A stretch of DNA of 64,000 bases. It comes from Microbacterium wangchenii (GTDB lineage: Bacteria > Actinomycetota > Actinomycetes > Actinomycetales > Microbacteriaceae). The notes below the pieces were generated by a model. It searched no databases and was not told the DNA's origin. It was given only the letters and a program-made list of their open reading frames with translations. Location of the stretch: NCBI RefSeq assembly GCF_004564355.1, contig NZ_CP038266.1:1302001-1366000 (forward strand), written 5' to 3'. Positions 47,608 through 64,000 of this stretch are shown piece by piece. A program made the position numbers and the translations under genes. Position 1 is the stretch's first letter. Each line of letters opens with the position of its first letter.

Positions 47608-48761
47608 GCGTCACCGCACCGGCCGGATTCGAAGCTGCCGGCGTGACCGTCGGACTGAAATCCAGCGGCAAGCCCGACGTCGCCGTGGTCGTGAACCGCG
47701 GCCCGCTCAAGGTGGGGGCCGCGGTGTTCACCTCCAACCGGGCCAAGGCGAACCCCATCCTGTGGTCCGAGCAGGCCGTCGCGGACGGCGTCGTCGAGGC
47801 GATCGTGCTCAATTCCGGTGGGGCGAACTGCTTCACCGGCTCGTTCGGGTTCCAGACCACGCATCAGACCGCAGAGAAGGCCGCCGCGCTCCTCGGCGTG
47901 GGCGCGGGCGACGTCCTGGTCTGCTCCACCGGGCTCATCGGCACGGGGGACGAGGTCTTCCGCAGCAAGGTGCTCCAGGGCGTCGAGGAGGGCGTCGCAG
48001 CGCTGTCGGAGACCGGGGGAGAGGCTGCGTCGCTGGCGATCATGACCACCGACTCCCGCCCCAAACGCGTCGTGCACAGCGGGAGCGGGTGGACCATCGG
48101 CGGCATGGCCAAGGGTGCGGGGATGCTGGCGCCGGGCCTGGCCACGATGCTCGTGGTGCTCACCACCGACGCCGTGCTGGATTCCGCCGAGGCCGACGCG
48201 GCGCTGCGGCACGCGACCCGTGTGAGCTTCGACCGCCTCGACTCGGACGGCTGTATGTCCACTAACGACCAGGTGAGCCTGCTCGTCAGCGGAGCCAGCG
48301 GCATCCGCCCCGAGACGGAAGCATTCCGGGACGCGCTCGCCGCGGTGTGCCTGGATCTGGCCGAGCAGCTGCAGTCCGACGCCGAGGGCGCCAGCCACGA
48401 CATCCGCATCGAGGTGAGGGGCGCCGCCTCCGAGGACGAGGCAGTCGTCGTCGGCCGCTCCGTCGCCCGCAACAACCTCTTCAAAGCCGCGATCTTCGGC
48501 AACGACCCCAACTGGGGCCGGGTGCTCGCCGCGATCGGCACGACGACGGCCCGGTTCGACCCGTACGACGTGGACGTGTGGATGAACGGCGTCCGCGTGT
48601 GCACCGCGGGGGGCCCCGACCGCCCCCGTGAGGACGTCGATCTGACGCCGCGGGCCACCCACGTCGTGATCGACCTGAAAGCCGGCGAGGCGACCGCCGT
48701 CATCTTGACCAACGACCTCACGCACGAGTACGTCCACGAGAACAGCGCCTATTCGTCATGA
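47604..48761 (+). CDS. argJ: Bifunctional ornithine acetyltransferase / N-acetylglutamate synthase
   Basis: 385 residues. Recycles the acetyl group from N-acetylornithine to glutamate. Self-cleaving precursor: the nucleophile is Thr181 in [21 protein letters not shown] (family GM-APx-ATML). C-terminal [18 protein letters not shown] start overlapping the argC stop. Confidence 0.95.
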   Translation: MSVTAPAGFEAAGVTVGLKSSGKPDVAVVVNRGPLKVGAAVFTSNRAKANPILWSEQAVADGVVEAIVLNSGGANCFTGSFGFQTTHQTAEKAAALLGVGAGDVLVCSTGLIGTGDEVFRSKVLQGVEEGVAALSETGGEAASLAIMTTDSRPKRVVHSGSGWTIGGMAKGAGMLAPGLATMLVVLTTDAVLDSAEADAALRHATRVSFDRLDSDGCMSTNDQVSLLVSGASGIRPETEAFRDALAAVCLDLAEQLQSDAEGASHDIRIEVRGAASEDEAVVVGRSVARNNLFKAAIFGNDPNWGRVLAAIGTTTARFDPYDVDVWMNGVRVCTAGGPDRPREDVDLTPRATHVVIDLKAGEATAVILTNDLTHEYVHENSAYSS

Positions 48762-49656
48762 CCGGAATCGACCTGCAGGACACCGACCCGACCACCGCGA
48801 GCGCGCGGGCAGCGACCCTCGTCGAGTCGCTGCCGTGGCTGCGGCGCTTCCGCGACCAGATCATCGTGATCAAGTACGGCGGCAACGCCATGGTCAGCGA
48901 CGAGCTGCAGGACGCCTTCGCCGCCGACATCGCCTACCTGCGCTACGTCGGCGTTCTGCCGGTGGTCGTGCACGGCGGCGGACCCCAGATCTCCTCGATG
49001 CTGGATCGCCTCGCCATCCCGAGCGAGTTCAAGGGCGGATACCGCGTCACCTCCACGGAGGCCATCAGCGTCGTGCGCATGGTGCTGACCGGTCAGATCA
49101 ACCCGCAGCTGGTGGCGAAGGTCAACGCGCACGGCCCGCTGGCCATGGGGCTCAGCGGTGAGGACGCGGGGCTCTTCGGCGGCCGGCGCCGCGGGGTCGT
49201 CGTCGACGGCGTCGAGCACGACCTCGGCCGCGTGGGCGACGTCGTGTCGGTGGATCCCCAGCCCGTGCTCGATCATCTGGCCGCCGGTCGGATCCCGATC
49301 GTCTCCAGCATCGCGCCGGATCTGGATCACCCCGGCCATTCCCTCAACGTCAACGCGGATGCCGCCGCCGCGGCCCTGGCCGTCGCTCTGGGCGCCCAGA
49401 AGCTCGTCGTCCTCACCGATGTCGCCGGGCTCTATGCCGACTGGCCCAACCGCGAATCGCTCGTGTCCCACCTCACCTCGACGGAGCTGCGCGCGATGAT
49501 GCCGCGGCTGGAGTCGGGGATGATCCCCAAGATGCAGGCGTGCCTGGATGCAGTGGACGGCGGCGTCCCCACCGCGGCCATCATCGACGGGAGGGTGCCG
49601 CATTCGGTGCTCGTGGAACTGTTCACCAGCAAGGGGATCGGAACGGAGGTCGTCGC

Positions 49657-49660
<4 letters not shown>
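48758..49660 (+). CDS. argB: Acetylglutamate kinase
   Basis: 300 residues. Phosphorylates N-acetylglutamate, the usual feedback point for arginine. Amino acid kinase motifs [66 protein letters not shown]. An N-terminal extension typical of the arginine-inhibited hexameric form is present. ATG overlaps the argJ stop. Confidence 0.96.
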
Positions 49661-54384
<4,724 letters not shown>

Positions 54385-54395
54385 TAAGTCGAGGA

Positions 54396-54425
54396 CTGAT
54401 ATTTTCGAATAATCAGCGGTATGCT
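54396..54425 (+). promoter_or_regulatory. AT-rich palindrome and promoter of the SatD-family gene
   Basis: CTGAT (54396-54400) and ATCAG (54412-54416) flank the centre ATTTTCGAATA, partly symmetric (TT...AA). It lies directly upstream of TATGCT (54420-54425), whose spacing of 6 bases to the ATG fits a leaderless start. The low GC stands out strongly against the surroundings and looks like an operator over the -35 region. Confidence 0.55.
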
Positions 54426-54431
54426 TATGCA

Positions 54432-55082
54432 ATGTCCACCGTGGTCATCGCCGACATCGTCGGCTCCCGTCGCCTGAGCGACCGGGCCGCCGCGCAGATC
54501 GCGCTCGAGGAGACGATCGCGCGCGTGGAGGGCGAGCAGCCGTTCGCCGAGCGGGCCCTGACGCCGACAGTAGGCGATGAGCTCCAGGGCGTATACCCCG
54601 ACCTGACGGCCGCGCTGAAGGCGCTCCTGCTGCTGCAGCTCGCGCTCCCCGACGGTCTCGAGTGCCGCTTCGGGATCGGTCTCGGCGACATCGAGCCCCT
54701 CCCCTCCACCGCCGACGAACTCACCGACGGGCCCGGATGGTGGGCCGCACGCGCCGCGATCGAGCGGGTCCACGCCCTGCAGCAGCGCGCCGCGCCGAGC
54801 GCGCGCACATGGGTCGATGTCGCCGAGGGGGCGGACAATGACGATGTGCGCTCCCGTGTCGCCTTCGCCAACGCCTACCTGCTCGCCCGGGACCAGCTCG
54901 TGGGCGCCATGAGCGAGCGCACGCGACGACTCGTGTACGGGCGCTGCATCGGGCGCACCCAGCGCGCGCTCGCCGAAGCGGAGGGGATCACGCAGTCCGC
55001 CGTGTCCCAGGCGCTCGCCGGAGCCGGGGCCGGGGCGATCCTCGAGGGCTTCGCGATCCTCACCGACGGGAGCAGGCCATGA
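54432..55082 (+). CDS. SatD family protein
   Basis: 216 residues. MSTVVIADIVGSRRLSDR at the N-terminus and TVGDELQGVYPDLTAALKALLLLQLAL are typical of SatD. The C-terminal RTQRALAEAEGITQSAVSQALAGAG is a clear helix-turn-helix, so it probably binds DNA, perhaps the palindrome in its own promoter. Overlaps the next gene by 4 bases. Biochemical role unknown. Confidence 0.82.
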   Translation: MSTVVIADIVGSRRLSDRAAAQIALEETIARVEGEQPFAERALTPTVGDELQGVYPDLTAALKALLLLQLALPDGLECRFGIGLGDIEPLPSTADELTDGPGWWAARAAIERVHALQQRAAPSARTWVDVAEGADNDDVRSRVAFANAYLLARDQLVGAMSERTRRLVYGRCIGRTQRALAEAEGITQSAVSQALAGAGAGAILEGFAILTDGSRP

Positions 55083-55783
55083 TCGTCGCCGGGCTCGTCC
55101 TGCTCGCCATCGGGGGCGTCGACCTGCTCCGGCAGTTCCTCCCCGGCCGGCGGCGGGTGATCGCGTACGTCATCGCCGCCGTCGTGCTGCTCGTGGGTGC
55201 CTCGGCGGTGGACGCCGTCCCCGCCGCGATCGGAGCAGCCCTCGCCGCGGCGTTGTGGGTCGCACTCGTCGCGCCGGACGGCGCCCGCCGGTCCGGCATG
55301 TGGGCGGCGGCCGTCCTCGCCGTCGTGTGCGCCGGCGCGGTGCTCGCGCTCGGCCCGCGCGGGCAGGCCGGACCGCTCGGGGAGGCGTGGCAACCGGTGG
55401 CGCCCTTCGGCCCGGTCTCGGTGGACACGATCGTCGCGGTGGCCGGTGCGACGCTGTTCCTTCTGGAGTCGGGCAACATCATCGTGCGCTCGGCGCTCCG
55501 GCAGGAGGCGGTGGTCGTGCCCACCGGCTCGGGCCTGAAGGGCGGTCGGCTCATCGGGCCGCTCGAACGCGTGCTCGTCTTCGCCCTGACCCTTGCCGGC
55601 GCGTACACGCTGTTGGCCGCCGTCCTCGCCGCGAAGGGGATCGTGCGCTTCCCCGAGATCTCCCGCGACGGCGAGTCCGGCGACCGGGCGGAGTACTTCC
55701 TGGTCGGGAGCCTCGCGAGCTGGGCGTGCGCGCTCGCCGCGGCGGCGCTCGTGTGGTGGGGCGCCGCCCCGCTGATAACCTGA
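55079..55783 (+). CDS. Integral membrane protein next to SatD
   Basis: 234 residues with six or seven hydrophobic helices and few polar loops (PVSVDTIVAVAGATLFLLESGNIIVRSALRQE). No family motif that I recognise. ATGA overlap with the SatD gene shows coupling, so the pair probably acts together. Confidence 0.75.
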   Translation: MIVAGLVLLAIGGVDLLRQFLPGRRRVIAYVIAAVVLLVGASAVDAVPAAIGAALAAALWVALVAPDGARRSGMWAAAVLAVVCAGAVLALGPRGQAGPLGEAWQPVAPFGPVSVDTIVAVAGATLFLLESGNIIVRSALRQEAVVVPTGSGLKGGRLIGPLERVLVFALTLAGAYTLLAAVLAAKGIVRFPEISRDGESGDRAEYFLVGSLASWACALAAAALVWWGAAPLIT

Positions 55784-55788
55784 AGCGC

Positions 55789-57102
55789 GTGCCCAGCTCC
55801 TCCACCGACAGCGCCGTGAGCGCGCTCGCTCCCGCCAACGACCCGACGTTCCACAACGTGTGGGACGAACTGGTGTGGCGCGGTCTCGTGCACGTGTCCA
55901 CGGATGCCGAGTCGCTGCGCGATCTGCTGGGTGGACCCCCGATCGTCTTCTACTGCGGCTTCGATCCGACCGCCCCGAGCCTGCACCTGGGCAACCTCGT
56001 CCAGCTGCTCACGATGCGGCGCCTGCAGCTCGCCGGGCACCGCCCGCTCGGCCTCGTCGGGGGCTCGACCGGTCTGATCGGCGACCCGCGCCCCTCCGCG
56101 GAGCGCACGCTGAACACGAAGGAGACCGTCTCGGAGTGGGTCGGGTCGCTGCGGACCCAGGTCGAGCGGTTCCTCAGCTTCGAGGGGGACAGTGCCGCGC
56201 GCATCGTCAACAACCTCGACTGGACCGCGCCGATGAGCGCGATCGACTTCCTGCGCGAGATCGGCAAGCACTACCGCGTCGGCACGATGCTGAAGAAGGA
56301 CGCCGTCGCGGCGCGGCTGAACTCCGAGGCCGGCATCAGCTACACCGAGTTCAGCTACCAGATCCTGCAGGGCCTGGACTACCTCGAGCTCTTCCGCGCC
56401 TACGGCTGCGTGCTGCAGACCGGCGGCAGCGATCAGTGGGGAAACCTCACCAGCGGGGTCGACCTGATCCACCGGGTCGAGGGCGCCTCCGTTCATGCCC
56501 TCGGCACGCCGCTCATGACGAACGCGGACGGATCGAAGTTCGGCAAGAGCGAGGGCAACGCGATCTGGCTGGATCCGCAGATGTGCAGCCCGTACGCGTT
56601 CTACCAGTTCTGGCTCAACACCCTCGACGCCGACGTCATCACGCGACTGAAGGTCTTCACGTTCCTCACGCAAGAGGAGATCGCCGAGTACGAGCGGCTC
56701 GTCCAGGACGAACCCTTCCGCCGGGCCGCGCAGCGGCGCCTCGCGAGGGAGGTCACCGTCTTCGTCCACGGCGAGCACGCGGCAGCGGCCGTTGCCGCGG
56801 CATCCGACGCCCTCTTCGGGCAGGGCGATCTCGCGACTCTGGATGCCGCCACGCTCCGCAGCGCGCTGGAGGAGCTGCCGCACGCACGCGTGGCGCGGGG
56901 GACAACCGTCGTGGAAGCGCTGCAGGCCACGGGCCTGGTCGCCAGCGCCAGTGAGGCGCGACGCGCGATCGGACAGGGCGGCGTGTCGCTGGACGGTGCG
57001 CGGGTCACGGCCGAGGACGCGGTCGTGGCGGGGACCCTCCCCGGGGGCGTGTCGGTGCTGCGACGGGGCAAGAAGACCCTCGCCGGCGTGTTCCTGGACT
57101 GA
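55789..57102 (+). CDS. tyrS: Tyrosine-tRNA ligase
   Basis: 437 residues. Class I synthetase: HIGH-type HLGN (residues 66-69), GGSDQWGNLTSG for tyrosine, KMSKS-type KFGKS (residues 250-254), and a C-terminal S4 domain (SASEARRAIGQGGVSLDGARV). GTG start 7 bases after TAACCT (55776-55781). No T-box leader. Confidence 0.96.
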   Translation: MPSSSTDSAVSALAPANDPTFHNVWDELVWRGLVHVSTDAESLRDLLGGPPIVFYCGFDPTAPSLHLGNLVQLLTMRRLQLAGHRPLGLVGGSTGLIGDPRPSAERTLNTKETVSEWVGSLRTQVERFLSFEGDSAARIVNNLDWTAPMSAIDFLREIGKHYRVGTMLKKDAVAARLNSEAGISYTEFSYQILQGLDYLELFRAYGCVLQTGGSDQWGNLTSGVDLIHRVEGASVHALGTPLMTNADGSKFGKSEGNAIWLDPQMCSPYAFYQFWLNTLDADVITRLKVFTFLTQEEIAEYERLVQDEPFRRAAQRRLAREVTVFVHGEHAAAAVAAASDALFGQGDLATLDAATLRSALEELPHARVARGTTVVEALQATGLVASASEARRAIGQGGVSLDGARVTAEDAVVAGTLPGGVSVLRRGKKTLAGVFLD

Positions 57103-57111
57103 CCCCGCCCG

Positions 57112-57912
57112 ATGCCACTCACGCCCAGCCACGCCGTCGTGGCGCTGGCGTTCGTGCGCACCCCGCTGGTTCCCGCTGCGGTCGCCGTCGGGGCGATGAC
57201 TCCCGACCTGCCCCTGTTCGTCCGGGTCGGAGTCCCCGGCTACGGAGTGACCCACGATCTCACGTGGCTGCCGGGAACCGTCGCGCTCGCCCTCGTCCTG
57301 CTGCTGATCTGGCGGATGCTGCTGCGCCCTGCGGTGCAGGAGCTGACCCCGCGCCCGATCGCCGCACGGCTGCCGCGGAGCTGGGACGGCTCGGCGGCGT
57401 CCGGTCTGCGGGAGACCCTGGGCCTCGGCGCGCGCGGCGTGTCGTGGCCGGCGCTCGGGCTCGTCGTGCTCTCGCTCGCGCTCGGCGTCCTCACCCACGT
57501 CGGGTGGGACCTGTTCACGCATGCCGGCCGCGGGGGAGTGGACCTCCTGCCCATCCTGGCCGAACGGTGGGGGCCGCTTCCCGGGTACACCTGGCTGCAG
57601 CACGGTTCCAGCATCCTGGGCCTGGGGATCCTCGCGGTGTGGTCGCTCGTGTGGATGTCGCGCCGGCGGCCGGAGCCGGTCGAGCGCATCCTGCCCGCGG
57701 TGGTGCGCATGGGGTGGTGGGTGTCGCTGCCGGCCGTGCTGATCGGCACGTGGCTCGTCGCGCTGGCGGCGCTGGGGCCCCTGGATGCCGACTTCACGGC
57801 CGCGCACCTGGCGTACCGCGTGCTTCCGCCCGCGTGTGCGGTGTGGGGCCTGGCCACCGCCGCCCTCTGCGCCGTTGTCATCGGCCTGCGCCGCGCCGCG
57901 CACCCGCGCTGA
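57112..57912 (+). CDS. DUF4184 family membrane protein
   Basis: 266 residues. MPLTPSHAVVALAFVRTPLVPAAVAVGAMTPDLPLFVR is the DUF4184 opening with conserved His and Asp; GVLTHVGWDLFTHAGR follows. About six membrane helices. Nine bases after tyrS, so probably cotranscribed. Function unknown; the His/Asp pattern resembles membrane metal-dependent hydrolases. Confidence 0.82.
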   Translation: MPLTPSHAVVALAFVRTPLVPAAVAVGAMTPDLPLFVRVGVPGYGVTHDLTWLPGTVALALVLLLIWRMLLRPAVQELTPRPIAARLPRSWDGSAASGLRETLGLGARGVSWPALGLVVLSLALGVLTHVGWDLFTHAGRGGVDLLPILAERWGPLPGYTWLQHGSSILGLGILAVWSLVWMSRRRPEPVERILPAVVRMGWWVSLPAVLIGTWLVALAALGPLDADFTAAHLAYRVLPPACAVWGLATAALCAVVIGLRRAAHPR

Positions 57913-57977
57913 CCCGTGGCGCACGCGGCGGCGAGGTCCCGCGGAAACACGCGCGACACGCCAGGGATGCACGCGAT

Positions 57978-58448
57978 TTGCCGAGTCCGTGGATCCCGCG
58001 TAATGTCTTACTTGTTCGCCCCACAGGGGAGAGCGGAGAGGCCGGAAGGCCCCGCTTCCTCTCAAGCGGAGAACCACCCCCAAAACCTCGCACTCACTTG
58101 AGTGTGACGACCTTCGGGTCTAGGATTGGGGTTCCCCCCACCGCGAGGCTCGCCATCGAGGTTTCGGTTCCGTTCGGAACGCACGAAGCGTCGGCGACGG
58201 CCTGTTGGTGTGGGGGTAAGATAGAGCAGTTGCCCTGCGGGCGAGGCTGGAAGGCTGAGTAGCAGGAGCATCCGATCCTTGAGAACTCAACAGCGTGCAC
58301 TTGTCAAATGCCAAAAAACCTCGCGGTCAGCTTTGCTGGCCGGTGAGATTCTTTTGAGATTAAACGGATATGTCAGTAATGGCATCCGATCGTCAGATCA
58401 AGCTCGCTCGGGTTGACCTATTCCGGTCTTCTCGCAGCAAAATTCTTT
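57978..58448 (+). promoter_or_regulatory. rrn promoter region and pre-rRNA leader
   Basis: No gene between 57913 and 58448. P1: TTGCCG (57978-57983), 17 bases, TAATGT (58001-58006). P2: TTGAGT (58098-58103), 17 bases, TAGGAT (58121-58126); its -35 sits in the inverted repeat CACTCA-CT-TGAGTG (58091-58104). A further -10-like TAAGAT is at 58217-58222 without a good -35. The leader then carries CCTTGAGAACTCAACAGCGT near 58275, similar to a segment before 23S, and an AT-rich stretch before 16S. Confidence 0.6.
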
Positions 58449-63486
<5,038 letters not shown>

Positions 63487-63592
63487 CACACCGTTTTTGG
63501 TGCTTGCGTCCACTGAGTGGTTCCCGATGTACGGTCGGGAACAAAACACAACATAGACATACGTTTGTGTACGACTGAAACATCAATAGTGT
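63487..63592 (+). other. 23S-5S spacer
   Basis: 106 bases with processing structures: CACC-GTTTTT-GGTG, the right half of the 23S stem GCTTGCGTCCACTG (63502-63515), TTCCCGA/TCGGGAA and ACACAA/TTGTGT. No gene. Confidence 0.8.
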
Positions 63593-63709
63593 TTCGGCGG
63601 CCATAGCGTGAGGGAAACGCCCGGTTACATTCCGAACCCGGAAGCTAAGCCTCACAGCGCCGATGGTACTGCAGGGGGGACCCTGTGGGAGAGTAGGACA
63701 CCGCCGGAC
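63593..63709 (+). rRNA. rrf: 5S ribosomal RNA
   Basis: About 117 nt. TTCGGCGGCCATAGCG at the 5' side pairs with the 3' end CCGCCGGA; loop motifs CCGAACCCGGAAGCTAAG and GGGAGAGTAGGACACCGCCG are standard. Confidence 0.95.
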
Positions 63710-63718
63710 TTCTTCCGA

Positions 63719-63750
63719 GAAATGGCCACCCAACGCTGGGTGGCCATTTC
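63719..63750 (+). terminator. rrn operon terminator
   Basis: GAAATGGCCACCCA (63719-63732), loop ACGC, TGGGTGGCCATTTC (63737-63750): perfect 14-bp stem 10 bases after 5S. A CCTTTTTC run follows at about 63762. Confidence 0.9.
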
Positions 63751-63791
63751 GCGTTTACAGACCTTTTTCGGGTGACGAGTAGGAGTGACCA

Positions 63792-64000
63792 GTGGCGACG
63801 GACGATCGCGACGAACGCGACGATCGCAAAGCGCGCGACGCGCGTGGCCGCGGCGACGACCGAGGATCCCAGGGCCGTTCGCGCCCGCGTCAGGATGGTC
63901 CGCGCTCGTCGGATCGCACCGGTGGCGAGCGACGCCCCCGCCCGTCGGGCGAGCGGCCGAATCGTGCGTCCGGCGATCGTCCGTATCGCCCCTCGGGGGA
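63792..64000 (+). CDS. Arg/Asp-rich protein, N-terminal part (3' truncated by window)
   Basis: 69 visible residues. GTG at 63792 has AGGAG 6 bases upstream. The sequence is low-complexity and charged (repeats of DDR, RPR, SGERP), surely disordered, as in N-terminal tails of some actinobacterial RNA-binding or TPR proteins. The functional domain lies beyond the window, so no assignment is made. Confidence 0.65.
   Translation, partial: MATDDRDERDDRKARDARGRGDDRGSQGRSRPRQDGPRSSDRTGGERRPRPSGERPNRASGDRPYRPSG

Noticed and set aside
55060..58083. 1007-codon reverse-strand open frame opposite the membrane gene, tyrS and DUF4184
   Set aside because: Shadow frame; no recognised domain, no promoter or ribosome site, and it opposes three supported genes.

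Overview
The window is chromosomal DNA of a high-GC actinobacterium. The 16S and 23S rRNA, the gene order dapB-thyX-dapA-rnj-ftsK, the recA-recX and lexA neighbourhoods and the codon use all fit Microbacteriaceae, most likely Microbacterium or a close relative. It is dense core genome. I see no prophage, integrase, transposase, CRISPR array, plasmid gene, tRNA gene or toxin-antitoxin pair.

Layout. 1-1046: 3' end of pnp. 1238-3510: an odd aldo/keto reductase homologue, a histidine phosphatase and a GNAT enzyme. 3541-16073: lysine and cell-wall precursor genes (dapB, dapA), thyX, a reverse-strand redox block (thioredoxin-like, DUF4395, OsmC, TIGR01777 epimerase), RNase J, FtsK, PgsA and CinA. 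16091-18734: clgR, a DUF3046 gene, recA and recX, with visible stress promoters. 18777-21704: a hydrolase and an ABC-2 export system whose ATPase/permease junction looks damaged. 21745-27364: miaB, miaA, dapF, an RsmC-like methyltransferase and hflX. 27452-31341: an HTH/DUF3887 gene with tandem operators, an S9 peptidase, lexA and a divergent LysM gene. 31370-35260: hisC-hisB-hisH-priA and an SseB-family gene. 35288-38153: DUF1844, infC-rpmI-rplT and a SpoU methyltransferase. 38206-41556: a glutamate-type ABC importer. 41606-45159: pheST. 45164-54384: a RecF-like ATPase, then argCJBDF and argH. 54432-57912: a SatD-family pair, tyrS and DUF4184. 57978-63750: one rrn operon. 63792-64000: start of an Arg/Asp-rich protein.

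Regulation. About twenty genes start 6-8 bases after a TANNNT -10 element, so leaderless transcription is the commonest arrangement here. The DNA-damage genes are linked: LexA is encoded at 30057-30737, a LexA box overlaps the promoter of the divergent LysM gene, and recA has both a LexA box and a separate RecA-NDp (PafBC-type) promoter. clgR carries a sigma-R/sigma-H type promoter. The arginine cluster lacks argR and argG, but before argC it has a leaderless 25-codon peptide with five arginine codons in its last nine, followed at its stop codon by an 11-bp hairpin. That is the layout of a transcription attenuator.

Best candidates for something undescribed: the arg leader/attenuator; a 75-bp repeat present twice, each time between convergent genes; paired 17-bp GTCAAC/GTTGAC operators at the HTH/DUF3887 gene; and the ABC exporter junction. 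All rest on reading the sequence and have not been tested by database search.
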